64,000 nucleotides of DNA from an uncultured Chryseobacterium sp. (GCA_913778085.1 CAJYXJ010000064.1:62001-126000); one strand, 5' to 3'; positions 17,491 to 26,622 are shown, counted from the first letter of the stretch. Notes: generated from the sequence alone by a model not told the origin. Translations and numbers: made by a program.

Positions 17491-18440
17491 CCCTAGCTAT
17501 ATCCGTTATTATTCCCGTTTACAATGCGTCACGTTTTTTGGTAAAATCGGTTGATTCTGCCCTGCAGTTTGATGAAGTCAAGGAAATCATACTGGTGGAA
17601 GACTGCTCCACGGATGATTCATTGGAGATCTGTGAAAAACTGGTATCCAGAAATTCCAGAATAAAATTATTTCAGCACCCCGATAAAGGCAATCATGGTG
17701 CCGGCGCAACGCGGAACCTGGGAATTGAGAAAGCAACATATGATTTCATTGCTTTTCTGGATGCCGATGATTATTACTTATCCAACCGCTTTGATGCGGA
17801 GAAAGAACTCTTCGGAGATCCCAAAACAGAAGGTATTTTCGGAGCCATTGGCGTCGATTATTTATCGGAAAAAGGCAAAGAAGAATACCAGATTAAATTT
17901 AAGGATTCCCCTCTTGCTACGGTAAACTATGCGGCGGAAGGAAAGGAAGTTTTCGAAGGCCTGCTTGGACTTACCCCTAAGGTTTTCGGTTCTTTTTTTC
18001 ATCTGAATACACTGACGGTACGGAGGTCGGCTCTGGAAAAAACAGGGCTCCGTTTCAATGTAAACCTGCGGGTACATCAGGATTCCGATTTCAACCTGAA
18101 GCTTGCCTATCACTGTTACCTGAAATCCGGAATTATAGATAAACCTGTTGCCATGAGAGGAGTTCATGACGACAACCGTATTACCAAAATAAAACCCTAT
18201 TCTGCAAAATTTTATCAGAACAGCCTTCTTTATAGTGAATCCCTTTATAAATGGAGTAAAGCGGATAAACTGGAAAAACAATATGCAAAAAAAATAGAGC
18301 TTAACTACCTCAGTTTTAAAATAGCCCATCAAAAGGGATTAGGAAAGTACATTTCATTCTTACTGACAGCCTTAAAAAATCCTGAATTTTTTAAAACAAG
18401 ATATCGGTTTCACGCCTTAAACAATACGTATGATCAATAA
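17487..18440 (+). CDS. Glycosyltransferase family 2 (paralogue A)
   Basis: A 317-residue GT-A protein. ISVIIPVYNASRFL, IILVEDCSTDDS, LFQHPDKGNHGAGATRN and FIAFLDADDYYL are all present. It is strikingly similar to the protein at 20419-21360: the stretches SALQFDEV, LFQHPDKGNHGAG and NRFDAEKELF are shared, which implies a duplication inside the locus. It overlaps the GT-D gene by 4 bases and the next gene by 11. RVHQDSDFNLKLAYH holds the probable catalytic base region. Confidence 0.92.
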   Translation: MTLAISVIIPVYNASRFLVKSVDSALQFDEVKEIILVEDCSTDDSLEICEKLVSRNSRIKLFQHPDKGNHGAGATRNLGIEKATYDFIAFLDADDYYLSNRFDAEKELFGDPKTEGIFGAIGVDYLSEKGKEEYQIKFKDSPLATVNYAAEGKEVFEGLLGLTPKVFGSFFHLNTLTVRRSALEKTGLRFNVNLRVHQDSDFNLKLAYHCYLKSGIIDKPVAMRGVHDDNRITKIKPYSAKFYQNSLLYSESLYKWSKADKLEKQYAKKIELNYLSFKIAHQKGLGKYISFLLTALKNPEFFKTRYRFHALNNTYDQ

Positions 18441-19503
18441 AAAAATAAGTCAGGTTAAGAGGCTGATCAGTGATGCTGTAGCCTTTTTGCGGCTAAAACT
18501 TTACACGCCTCCTGAAAATGATAAGGTATTGCTCATCAGTTTCAGCAATCCTAACCTTTATCACCGGTTTTTCTATCTGATGGTCAAGTTTTATCAGCTT
18601 TCAGGATACACCATTTGCTATCCCATGAATTTTGCAAGATTCAGAAATCTCAGAAATAAAGACCATTATCTCGGGCTTATCGTCCGTGAAAAAAAATTTC
18701 TGAGCATCCATAAAAAAAATCTTCCTCCCAATGCAATTGAAATAAGGGATGAAATGTTCAGCCCGGATTATTTTGCCAACTATTTTAAACATCAGAACAA
18801 ACAGGAAAATACATTTCATATACCAATGAGTTTTCATCCGTTTATGTATAGCCAGGAAATCTGGAATCATAAAATTGATACGGAGAGAAAAAGATTCAAC
18901 TCCATCTTCTGTTACGGAAATTTCCACGCGCAGGCCTATTTGGACATAAAGAGAACTGAATTTACGGTAAAAACAAGAACCGCTCTGCTGGCCTTTTTTA
19001 TGAAGAAAGAAAAGTTCGTCTCTGTTCATGGAAAAAAAGACATCACTTCTGCGGATGATGTAATGAATGAGAAGTATGTTTTTGCCATAAAAGAAAATTA
19101 CGGCATCAGGATGGAAGACATCCGGGAACTTCTTTCTTATTTCAATTTTTATCTTTGCTGTCCGGGTGTGGTGATGCCTTTGTGTCATAATGTAATCGAG
19201 GCAATGTCTGTAGGAACCATTCCTCTTATTCAGAAAGAATATGCAGAAGTCATGTACCCTAAGCTACAGCATCGGACAAATGCTGTTATTTTTAAAGATC
19301 TTGATGAATTGGAATCTATTCTTCAGAATGAAATATTTAATTATTCAGAACAGGAGATTCTGGCCATGAAAACAAATGTTTTGAAATATTATGAAGAATA
19401 TCTTTCTCCTGAGGGCATGGTAAAAAATCTTAACCAAAGTATTTTGGAAAAAAAACTGATATATTTACAGGCAGAACACCGTAGTGTAAAATTTATTAAT
19501 TAA
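18430..19503 (+). CDS. Exostosin-like / GT-B-type glycosyltransferase candidate
   Basis: A 357-residue protein without GT2 motifs. Its C-terminal half contains FYLCCPGVVMPLCHNVIEAM and GTIPLIQKEYAEVMYP, which resemble the acceptor/donor site region of exostosin-like and other GT-B enzymes (a C-P-G turn, a conserved glutamate before AMSVGTIP). The N-terminal region, with VLLISFSNPNLYHRFFYLM, is not recognisable. It overlaps the upstream GT2 gene by 11 bases and is 4 bases ahead of a FkbM methyltransferase, so it is part of the operon. Family membership is an inference. Confidence 0.65.
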   Translation: MINKKISQVKRLISDAVAFLRLKLYTPPENDKVLLISFSNPNLYHRFFYLMVKFYQLSGYTICYPMNFARFRNLRNKDHYLGLIVREKKFLSIHKKNLPPNAIEIRDEMFSPDYFANYFKHQNKQENTFHIPMSFHPFMYSQEIWNHKIDTERKRFNSIFCYGNFHAQAYLDIKRTEFTVKTRTALLAFFMKKEKFVSVHGKKDITSADDVMNEKYVFAIKENYGIRMEDIRELLSYFNFYLCCPGVVMPLCHNVIEAMSVGTIPLIQKEYAEVMYPKLQHRTNAVIFKDLDELESILQNEIFNYSEQEILAMKTNVLKYYEEYLSPEGMVKNLNQSILEKKLIYLQAEHRSVKFIN

Positions 19504-19507
19504 AAAT

Positions 19508-20305
19508 ATGGGAATTATACAAAGACAAATTACCGGACTTTATGGAAGAAAAGCTTTTCAGGCTTTTTTTGAAAGACTTTTCTTCATTGCCTTGAGAGGC
19601 ATGAATTATGGCAACGGTTCTGATTATGAAAAAAGCGGTGAAAAATATATTTTCGAACTGATTAACAAAGTTTTTACCCATAAAGAAATTCTGATTTTTG
19701 ATATCGGAGCCAATGTTGGAGGATACAGCAAAGCGCTCATTCAAAATATTAAAATGCCGTTCCGGATCTATGCTTTTGAGCCGACCTCATTCTGTATCAA
19801 CGAACTGAAAAAGATCAACCATCCGAATTTTATCTATCATCAATTAGGATTCAGCAGCAATCCGGGAACAGCTGAAATACATTATGATTATGAGGGTTCA
19901 GTTTGGGCTTCAATAGAAAACAATGGATATGAAAGAATTAAGAAAGAGCTCAGCAGAACGGAAGTCATTCAGTTGGAAACAATAGATCGGTTTATGGAAG
20001 AATATTCAATTGCTCATATCGATTTTTTAAAAATAGATATTGAAGGGCATGAGTTGAAAGCTTTTCAGGGAGCAGAAAATGCTCTTGAAAACGGTCGTAT
20101 TTCAATGATACAGTTTGAATTTGGGTTGGCCAGCCTATATGCCGTAAACAGGTTAGCCGATTTTTTCTTAATATTAAAAAATTACGATATCTACAGGATC
20201 CTGCAGGACGGTTTGCAAAAAATAACATATCACGAATCATTTGAAATTTACCTGACGACCAATTATTTAGCTGTAAATAAAAATGCAAATCTTAAGGTAT
20301 ACTGA
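19508..20305 (+). CDS. FkbM family methyltransferase
   Basis: A 265-residue SAM-dependent methyltransferase. ILIFDIGANVGGYSKAL near residues 58-74 is the SAM-binding motif, IYAFEPTSFCINEL follows with the acidic ribose-binding residue, and HIDFLKIDIEGHELKAFQGA is the FkbM family signature. Such enzymes O-methylate sugars or polyketides. It lies between the two paralogous GT2 genes and probably methylates a sugar hydroxyl in the chain. There are no membrane segments. Confidence 0.9.
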   Translation: MGIIQRQITGLYGRKAFQAFFERLFFIALRGMNYGNGSDYEKSGEKYIFELINKVFTHKEILIFDIGANVGGYSKALIQNIKMPFRIYAFEPTSFCINELKKINHPNFIYHQLGFSSNPGTAEIHYDYEGSVWASIENNGYERIKKELSRTEVIQLETIDRFMEEYSIAHIDFLKIDIEGHELKAFQGAENALENGRISMIQFEFGLASLYAVNRLADFFLILKNYDIYRILQDGLQKITYHESFEIYLTTNYLAVNKNANLKVY

Positions 20306-20418
20306 AGAGAAATCTTTACTAATTCCAGACAGAATAAGAATTAGCTGGAAAAGTTCTTCTTTATTATCTAAGTTTCCTGAATGGAATTCTTTCAAGTCCT
20401 ATAAAATGCACATCAATT

Positions 20419-21360
20419 ATGAAAATCTCCGTCATCATTCCCGTTTACAACGCCGAAAAATATGTAACGCAGGCCGTAGAATCTGCGCTTCAGTTTGATG
20501 AAGTACATGAGATTATTTTAGTTGAGGACAAATCGCCGGACCATGCACTGCAGGTCTGTGAGCAATTAACGGAAAAATACGACAGGGTAAAACTTTTTCA
20601 GCATCCCGACAAAGGTAACCACGGAGCGGGGCCAACAAGAAATCTTGGACTGGAAAAAGCCACCGGTGATTTTATAGCCTTTCTGGATGCAGATGACTAT
20701 TACCTACCCAACCGTTTTGATGCGGAGAAAGAACTTTTTAAAGATCCGAAAGTAGAAGGTGTTTACGGAGCACTGGGCGTACATTATTATTCTGAAAAAG
20801 CAAAAGATCAGTATTATCCTCTGTTTAAAGATAACCTGACAACGGTTTATAAAAAACATGACCCGAAAGAAGTATTTCCGGGACAGCTTAATATGAGGGG
20901 CAGCTTCGGGCTGTTCAGCATCGACTGTCTTACGGTGAGAAGAGAATCCATGGTCCGCAAGCTGAAGCCGTTCTTCAAAACCCACCTTAGGCTTCATCAG
21001 GATACGGAGTTCCTGTTCAGGCTTTCCTTTTATCTTGACCTTTATCCCGGTATTTTAGATAAAGCCGTAGCGATGAGAGGCGTTCATGAAAACAACAGGA
21101 TTACCGCAGTGGATTCGGAAAAAGTAAACCCGGCAACCACCAGGGTATTGCTATGGAGAGAAATTTACGACTGGGCACAGAACGAGAGTACCGTTCCGCT
21201 GGATGTAAAACTGCATATCGGCAGGATGCGGCGCAGTTATGAAATTGCCCTGGCCCCGGCTGTAAAGAAATGGGTAATGATCACAAAATACCTTATCACG
21301 GATTATCCAAGTATACGCTCCGGGATTTACAATATTAATTTCAGGAAATATCTCTTCTGA
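20419..21360 (+). CDS. Glycosyltransferase family 2 (paralogue B)
   Basis: A 313-residue GT-A protein with ISVIIPVYNAEKYV, IILVEDKSPDHA, LFQHPDKGNHGAGPTRN and FIAFLDADDYYLPNRF. It is a close relative of the protein at 17487-18440, with the main differences after residue 140. The two copies flank the exostosin-like and FkbM genes, so the four may have arisen as, or been moved within, one duplicated block. A 113-base gap precedes it, in which no convincing promoter or gene is visible. It ends before a strong bidirectional terminator, making it the last gene of this transcription unit. Confidence 0.92.
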   Translation: MKISVIIPVYNAEKYVTQAVESALQFDEVHEIILVEDKSPDHALQVCEQLTEKYDRVKLFQHPDKGNHGAGPTRNLGLEKATGDFIAFLDADDYYLPNRFDAEKELFKDPKVEGVYGALGVHYYSEKAKDQYYPLFKDNLTTVYKKHDPKEVFPGQLNMRGSFGLFSIDCLTVRRESMVRKLKPFFKTHLRLHQDTEFLFRLSFYLDLYPGILDKAVAMRGVHENNRITAVDSEKVNPATTRVLLWREIYDWAQNESTVPLDVKLHIGRMRRSYEIALAPAVKKWVMITKYLITDYPSIRSGIYNINFRKYLF

Positions 21361-21423
21361 AAATCCGGAAAAATCAGTAGACAGAAAGCAGAATGTAGTT
21401 CAGATTCATTTGCTGGACTCTAT

Positions 21424-21461
21424 AAAAAAAGCGAAGAAAATTAAGTATTTCTTCGCTTTTT
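21424..21461. terminator. Bidirectional intrinsic terminator
   Basis: AAAAAGCGAAGAAA at 21426-21439 is a perfect complement to TTTCTTCGCTTTTT at 21448-21461, with an 8-base loop. A runs on the left and T runs on the right give both strands a U tract. It separates the converging GT2 gene (ending 21360) and methyltransferase gene (ending 21465). Confidence 0.9.
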
Positions 21462-21464
21462 GGC

Positions 21465-22235
21465 TTATTTTACGAAAAGCCCGATATATTTCCCTTCATA
21501 TTCCACCACAGTGGTTTCAAGGTTGTTTTTCTCACAGAAATCCTGATATGCCGAGTTGTCTCCGATGTCATCACTGATGAAGATCCCGCCGGATTTCAGA
21601 TGCTTATATAATTCGTTATAGGCCCAGAATCTTCCGTTATAACTCTTATCCGAATCATAATGGATAACATCAAAAACAGAATTTTCAGCAAAAATTTTTG
21701 GCAGGGATTCTTTATCTGCAAAACGGAAAAGCTTCCAGTTTGGTCTCAGGTCATCAGGAACTACACACCCCACATACCGGTCACCATCCTGTGCCAGATA
21801 AGGCATGTCGGAACTGTAAAGGATACCGTCTCTTTTTTCAAGGGATAAAAGCGCGGCTAAAGAAGACCACCCGTAAGCAACTCCTGTTTCCACCACATGC
21901 TTTGCCCCTGCAAATTCGCAGGCATAATAAATAAGCTCCAGTGCTCCGGCACCGCCCATTTTTATAGGGCACTCCCTCTGTTTCTGCTCGGAATTTTTTA
22001 AAACCTCATCGTATACTTTTCTGAAAGAATCCATCTCCATCCCGAAAAGCTTTGAGATCGCTTCCTGTTGGGGAATAGCCTGTGAAGCTGCCCATGAATT
22101 GGTTTTTTCCTTCCCTTTAAAGGCATTTCCTCTCTGTAAAGTGTTTTTTATGATTTTTCTTCTTAATTCCGGATAAAGGTCAGGTCTTTTAAGATAAGCG
22201 ATAAATGTTTTGAGAACCGATGATATTTCACTCAC
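21465..22235 (-). CDS. Class I SAM methyltransferase (Methyltransf_24 type)
   Basis: The only gene on the minus strand in the polysaccharide locus. The domain shows VVETGVAYGWSSLAALL (SAM motif), FDVIHYDSDKSYNGRF and GGIFISDDIGDN, matching the Methyltransf_24 group seen near glycosyltransferases. An earlier TTG at 22256 keeps the frame open, but it lies inside the TATTTTTG promoter element (22254-22261), so translation more likely begins at GTG 22235, giving 256 residues. It has its own promoter and shares a terminator with the opposing gene. The substrate is unknown; a sugar hydroxyl is likely. Confidence 0.82.
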   Translation of the reverse strand: MSEISSVLKTFIAYLKRPDLYPELRRKIIKNTLQRGNAFKGKEKTNSWAASQAIPQQEAISKLFGMEMDSFRKVYDEVLKNSEQKQRECPIKMGGAGALELIYYACEFAGAKHVVETGVAYGWSSLAALLSLEKRDGILYSSDMPYLAQDGDRYVGCVVPDDLRPNWKLFRFADKESLPKIFAENSVFDVIHYDSDKSYNGRFWAYNELYKHLKSGGIFISDDIGDNSAYQDFCEKNNLETTVVEYEGKYIGLFVK

Positions 22236-22253
22236 TGTGTTGAATTTAGGACA

Positions 22254-22284
22254 CAAAAATAATATTTTTTATGGTATAATACAA
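22254..22284 (-). promoter_or_regulatory. Promoter of the reversed methyltransferase gene
   Basis: On the minus strand TTG (22284-22282) is followed after 20 bases by TATTTTTG (22261-22254), a good fit to the Bacteroidetes -33/-7 pattern. Transcription would start near 22247, just ahead of GTG 22235, which is why the upstream TTG start was not chosen. Confidence 0.62.
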
Positions 22285-22289
22285 TTAAT

Positions 22290-22297
22290 TATCTTTG
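22290..22297 (+). promoter_or_regulatory. Possible -7 element for the acyltransferase-GT operon
   Basis: TATCTTTG fits TAnnTTTG and ends 32 bases before the ATG at 22330. A matching -33 TTG was not found. It is divergent from the methyltransferase promoter and would drive the plus-strand genes 22330-26580. Confidence 0.5.
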
Positions 22298-22329
22298 CGA
22301 TACAAATTATGAATTAATATAATCCCAAC

Positions 22330-22875
22330 ATGCTGCACCTCATTCTTGAAAAGTTCCAACGTAAATATCAGCTTTCTGTTCTGAAAAACAATCGCAACAC
22401 TTCTATAGGAAGCCTGAAAATAGGAACGAACAATCATTTTATCCTATCTGAAAAACTGGAAAAAGTAACCATCGGAGCCTCTGTAAGCTTTAGAAATTAC
22501 ATCCATATTTTAGTAGAAAAAAATGCGGCGCTTACCATCGGAGACGGTGTATTCATGAACAATTTCTGTTCGGTAAACTGCCTGGATTCCATTTCTATAG
22601 GAGAAAACACGCTTTTCGGGGAAAATGTAAAGCTTTACGACCACAATCACCGTTATACGGCAGTTCCTGAATTTAAGGTCTTGCATTCTGAGTTTTCCAC
22701 GGCACCGATAAAGATCGGTAAAAACTGCTGGCTGGGAAGCAACGTTACCGTACTGAAAGGTGTTTCTATAGGCGACAACTGTATTATCGGAGCAGGATGT
22801 ACCATTTTTAAAGATGTGCCAAACAATACGAAAGTTATTAATCAGCAGCAGTTAATCTTTAATCCCGTTTCATGA
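22330..22875 (+). CDS. Left-handed beta-helix acetyltransferase
   Basis: A 181-residue protein made largely of hexapeptide repeats, from about residue 20 to 175. It has the maltose/galactoside acetyltransferase-like active-site region LYDHNHRYTA, with the catalytic histidine probably in DHNH, and ends with NCWLGSNVTVLKGVSIG and IIGAGCTIFKDVP. It would transfer an acetyl group from acetyl-CoA to a sugar. It is the first gene of a second plus-strand unit and overlaps the next gene by 4 bases (ATGA). Confidence 0.88.
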   Translation: MLHLILEKFQRKYQLSVLKNNRNTSIGSLKIGTNNHFILSEKLEKVTIGASVSFRNYIHILVEKNAALTIGDGVFMNNFCSVNCLDSISIGENTLFGENVKLYDHNHRYTAVPEFKVLHSEFSTAPIKIGKNCWLGSNVTVLKGVSIGDNCIIGAGCTIFKDVPNNTKVINQQQLIFNPVS

Positions 22876-23705
22876 AATTTTCGATCTTAATTGCCAATTA
22901 TAATAACGGAAAGTATTTTAAAGAATGTTATGATTCCGTTATGGCTCAGGAATACAAAGATTGGGAAGCTGTGATTCTGGATGATGCTTCTACCGATAAT
23001 TCCGTCCGTATTATTAAAGACATCATTGGATCCGATAGCCGTTTCAGATTTTTCGAAAACCCCCGGAACAGTGGCGTTGGCATCACTAAGAGTAAGCTTA
23101 TAGAACTTGCAGAAGGAGACATTTGCGGATTTGTGGATCCGGATGATGCCATTGCTCCAACCGCGATCTCATCCAGCATCAATAATTTCCGGAAGCAGGA
23201 TGTTGTCTTAACATATTCCCGATTCATGAGCTGCGATGAAAACCTGCAGCCGCTGACACCTTTCAAAACCCGGCAGGTAAAAAATAACGACCGGTATTTC
23301 TTTAATTATCCTATCCAGATCGCCCACTTTGTATGCTTTAAAAGAAAGATTTATCTGCAGACGGAAAAAATGAATACAACGATGAAAATTGCGGAAGATC
23401 AGGACCTGTACCTGAAAATGTACGAAAAAGGAAAAGTAAAGTTCATTAATGAAATCAACTACTTATACAGGCTTCATTCCGGAGGGATTTCACAGAATGA
23501 CAACAAGCCGAAATCCTACGAATATTTTGCAAAAGTTATTTTCAATGCTATGAAACGTAGAGAACTAACAAGGATAAACGGAAAAAAAATTCCTGATAAA
23601 TATACAGATCCAAAAGAGATTTACGATCTTCTGCAATATCAGCATTCAATTTCTTACCGGGTAAAGAAAAAGATCATCATTTTTGCACAACAAATATTTG
23701 GCTAA
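22872..23705 (+). CDS. Glycosyltransferase family 2
   Basis: A 277-residue GT-A protein with FSILIANYNNGKYFKECY, AVILDDASTDNS and the metal site GFVDPDDAIAPTA. KIAEDQDLYLKMYEKG contains the probable ED catalytic base. It overlaps the acetyltransferase by 4 bases and the next gene by 1 base, so translation is coupled along the unit. GC is higher than in the central part of the locus. Sugar specificity is not known. Confidence 0.92.
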   Translation: MKFSILIANYNNGKYFKECYDSVMAQEYKDWEAVILDDASTDNSVRIIKDIIGSDSRFRFFENPRNSGVGITKSKLIELAEGDICGFVDPDDAIAPTAISSSINNFRKQDVVLTYSRFMSCDENLQPLTPFKTRQVKNNDRYFFNYPIQIAHFVCFKRKIYLQTEKMNTTMKIAEDQDLYLKMYEKGKVKFINEINYLYRLHSGGISQNDNKPKSYEYFAKVIFNAMKRRELTRINGKKIPDKYTDPKEIYDLLQYQHSISYRVKKKIIIFAQQIFG

Positions 23706-24862
23706 TGACAAAAAGAGATAAAATAAAAGTACTTTTCAGACATAGATCAATGGAAATGGGAGGGGTGGAAAAAGTAGTTTTGAGCATGCTGAATCATCTG
23801 GATAAAAATAAATTCGATCTCACTATTTGTTTAAATATCAACCAGGGAGAGCTTCGTAATGAAATTCCCGGACATGTAAGAAAGGTATATCTTACCGCCG
23901 GCAAAGAGGACTTTTCCAAAAATCCAATAATCCATAAACTGCAGCTGGCGAAAAGGAAACTCAAGCTTCGAAAGGCCTCTAAAAATCCTTTGGTCGCACA
24001 GGAACTCCTCAACGACCTGTATGATGTGGAAATTGCCACAACGTATGCCGTCTACCATGCGGTACTTAACTCTCCCAATAAAAATTCCCGGAAAATTGCA
24101 TGGCTGCATTCCGATCTTACGGTATCGGCGTTCGACAATATGCGGGATAATATTTTCCGGAACATGCAAAAATTCGATTATATTATCTATGGCAGCAGAC
24201 AATGCCAACAGGTATTGGAAGAAAAATATCCAAGTTTACAGCTCCCACCCGGAAAAGTGGTATTGAATGCGATCCCTATTGAAGATCTTAAAGTAAAAGC
24301 CGAAGCCTTTATTCCTGAGAAAGAAGATGTTCCGACTTTTGTATCGGTAGGAAGGCTGCATATCAGAAAAGGATACCGCTTACTTCTGGAAGTGCACCGG
24401 CAACTTTTGGATGCGGGATACGCCCACCGCATTATCGTAATTGGAAATGGGGAAGATTACAGCCTCCTCTCTTCAAGAATCAAAGAACTCGGAGTCGGTG
24501 AATCCTTCAGGCTGCTGGGAACCCAGCTAAACCCTTACCCTTATGTAAAAAATGCCGATTTTTATATCATGCCCTCGGAAAGTGAGGGCTGGCCGCTGAT
24601 CATTGCTGAGACCCTGATCCTTCAGAGGCCTATTTTAGCAACAAATGTCGGCGGAATTCCAGAAATGATAGACCATCTTTTTACCGGCTATCTCACAGAA
24701 TATTCTCAAGAAGGACTGTATAACGGAATAAAAGAATTTTTAACGAACAGACCGTTGGTAGAAAACATCCGGGAAAACCTAAAGAATATCGAAGAGCGAT
24801 TCGACAACCGGAAGATTTTCGATGCTGTTGAAAATATTATCATTAATTTATCAAAAAAATAA
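23705..24862 (+). CDS. Glycosyltransferase family 4 (GT-B)
   Basis: A 385-residue GT-B enzyme. The N-terminal domain opens with HRSMEMGGVEKVVLSML, the acceptor-side glycine loop. The C-terminal domain has FVSVGRLHIRKGYRLLLEV and the donor motif SESEGWPLIIAETLILQRP (an EX7E-type motif), then NVGGIPEMI. It would transfer a sugar from a nucleotide donor with retention. It is a likely paralogue of 25429-26580. It overlaps the upstream gene by one base. Confidence 0.93.
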   Translation: MTKRDKIKVLFRHRSMEMGGVEKVVLSMLNHLDKNKFDLTICLNINQGELRNEIPGHVRKVYLTAGKEDFSKNPIIHKLQLAKRKLKLRKASKNPLVAQELLNDLYDVEIATTYAVYHAVLNSPNKNSRKIAWLHSDLTVSAFDNMRDNIFRNMQKFDYIIYGSRQCQQVLEEKYPSLQLPPGKVVLNAIPIEDLKVKAEAFIPEKEDVPTFVSVGRLHIRKGYRLLLEVHRQLLDAGYAHRIIVIGNGEDYSLLSSRIKELGVGESFRLLGTQLNPYPYVKNADFYIMPSESEGWPLIIAETLILQRPILATNVGGIPEMIDHLFTGYLTEYSQEGLYNGIKEFLTNRPLVENIRENLKNIEERFDNRKIFDAVENIIINLSKK

Positions 24863-24864
24863 AC

Positions 24865-25428
24865 ATGATCCTTTTATATCGAGCTATCCTTAAAATTCAC
24901 ACCCTGTATCATTTTATGATCCAGAGGATTTATCTTAAAATCTGTCTTTCAAAAGGACTGAAAGTAGGAAAAAACGTCCGTTTTGTGGAAGTGCCTCAGT
25001 TTGGGACGGAATGTTTTCTTATTGAGATCGGGGATGAAACTACCTTTTCAAATAATGTAAGATTTGTAAACCATGACGGCGGGCAAAATGCCCTGCACTT
25101 TTTTGAGAAATACAAAGATGTGAGGACTTTCGGAAGGATCAAAATCGGCAAACAGTGCCTTATCGGAGCCGATACGATCATTATGCTTGGGGTTGAAATG
25201 GGCGACAACTGTGTTTTGGGAGCCGGCTCTATTTTAACGACATCCATGCCAGACGGAACCGTATATGCCGGAGTGCCCGCCAAATACATCTGTACGATTG
25301 AAGAATATGGGGATAAATTACTGGCGAATAATGTCATGTATCCAAGAGAACTCGAAAAAGACAGGCCCGAATTGGAAGCCTACATCAAGGAAAACCTTCC
25401 CCGCAAGTTTAAACCCGTAAAAAAATAA
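24865..25428 (+). CDS. Left-handed beta-helix acyltransferase
   Basis: A 187-residue hexapeptide-repeat protein. The N-terminal 35 residues are hydrophobic and basic and may touch the membrane. The helix domain contains FSNNVRFVNHDGGQNALHFF, where the NHDGG loop carries the likely catalytic histidine, and RIKIGKQCLIGADTIIMLG. It ends with GTVYAGVPAKYICTIEEY, the standard tail of this family. It lies between two GT4 genes, 2 bases from one and directly adjoining the other. The acceptor is probably a sugar in the chain. Confidence 0.87.
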   Translation: MILLYRAILKIHTLYHFMIQRIYLKICLSKGLKVGKNVRFVEVPQFGTECFLIEIGDETTFSNNVRFVNHDGGQNALHFFEKYKDVRTFGRIKIGKQCLIGADTIIMLGVEMGDNCVLGAGSILTTSMPDGTVYAGVPAKYICTIEEYGDKLLANNVMYPRELEKDRPELEAYIKENLPRKFKPVKK

Positions 25429-26580
25429 ATGGCTGAAAAAAAGAAAATCCTGATCCGCATCGGTTCCCTTCGTCACGGCGGAGCGGAGAAAGTGCTGGTA
25501 ACTTTTCTGAAAAATCTTCCGGAAGATCGGTATGAAATCGATCTTTTGCTGAATCTGTATTCGGGAAAATACCTGCCGGAAGTCCCGGAGTGGATCAATA
25601 TCCTGTACCTCCACAAAGGGGAAATGATTACCACCAACAGGCCACATGAAATTCCCCGGAAAGCAGCCCGTGTCATACACGAAAAAACCATAAAAAAATT
25701 CCCGAACCTTCTTTATAAAAATAAATTAAAGAAAAAGCAGTACGACATCGAATTTGCTGCCATTCACGGTATGCGCGATGAAATCCTGGGTTCTCCCCTG
25801 TCTTCATCTAAAAAAATAGTCTGGATCCATAACGATCTTTCTGAAGTGAAAGGCTATACCGATGCTGAGATCCGGAAGTTTTTCGGGTTTGATAAAATCA
25901 TGGTGATTTCAGAGAAAATAGAAAAGCTTTTTCAACAGCTGGCCAAAAACGAAGCTGAGAAAAGCAAGATTGTAAAGATCTATAATCCCTTGGATACGGA
26001 AGAATTTGTTTCCAAGGCGGAAATGCCGGTCATCAATTACAGTTTTGACGAATCCGTACCTACATTTATCTCCGTAGGAACGGTTTTTCCGCAAAAAGGT
26101 TTTGACCGGTTATTGAAAGTTCACAAAAGACTTTTGATGGAAGGATTTCAACATAACATTCTGATTGTAGGAGACGGATACGATTTTGAAAACATCAGAA
26201 AACTGAAATCAGACCTTGGCCTTGATCAGACTGCAGTAATGCTGGGTTTTACAGACAATCCCTATCCTTATTTCAGACATGCGGACTTTTATATTTTAAG
26301 TTCCCGTTACGAAGGCTTTCCCACAGTCCTTTTTGAAGCCATTACTTTAAAAAAGAAAATCATCTCCACGGAGGTTTCGGGATCTGCCGAAATGTTGAGG
26401 AATGGGGAACTGGGATTGCTGGTGGAAAATTCCGAAGAAGGAATTTATACCGGCATGAAACAGGCATTGAGCCAACCCGAAAGTTTTGAAAAATATTCGG
26501 AAAAGCTGAAATCCTATGAAATGCCGTTTATCCTTAAAAATTCGGTAGACAAGATCATTTCCATTCTCGATCAGTTATAA
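25429..26580 (+). CDS. Glycosyltransferase family 4 (GT-B)
   Basis: A 383-residue GT-B enzyme with IRIGSLRHGGAEKVLVTFL at the start, FISVGTVFPQKGFDRLLKV in the linker region and YILSSRYEGFPTVLFEAI as the donor-binding EX7E motif, followed by EVSGSAEML. The layout matches 23705-24862. Its ATG directly follows the stop of the acyltransferase gene. It closes this five-gene unit; the next gene has its own -7 element. Confidence 0.93.
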   Translation: MAEKKKILIRIGSLRHGGAEKVLVTFLKNLPEDRYEIDLLLNLYSGKYLPEVPEWINILYLHKGEMITTNRPHEIPRKAARVIHEKTIKKFPNLLYKNKLKKKQYDIEFAAIHGMRDEILGSPLSSSKKIVWIHNDLSEVKGYTDAEIRKFFGFDKIMVISEKIEKLFQQLAKNEAEKSKIVKIYNPLDTEEFVSKAEMPVINYSFDESVPTFISVGTVFPQKGFDRLLKVHKRLLMEGFQHNILIVGDGYDFENIRKLKSDLGLDQTAVMLGFTDNPYPYFRHADFYILSSRYEGFPTVLFEAITLKKKIISTEVSGSAEMLRNGELGLLVENSEEGIYTGMKQALSQPESFEKYSEKLKSYEMPFILKNSVDKIISILDQL

Positions 26581-26614
26581 TACGATTTTTAACATCACCT
26601 TAACCGGAAATTTT

Positions 26615-26622
26615 TATTTTTG
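26615..26622 (+). promoter_or_regulatory. -7 element 4 bases before a start codon
   Basis: TATTTTTG ends 4 bases before the ATG at 26627, so the transcript would begin at or next to the start codon. No -33 TTG with normal spacing was found. Confidence 0.45.

Noticed and set aside
20283-20498. 71-residue open frame between the FkbM and GT2 genes
   Set aside because: It overlaps both flanking genes in another frame and has no recognisable domain; likely a chance frame.
22236-22256. TTG start of the reversed methyltransferase
   Set aside because: It falls within the -7 promoter element; GTG at 22235 is preferred.
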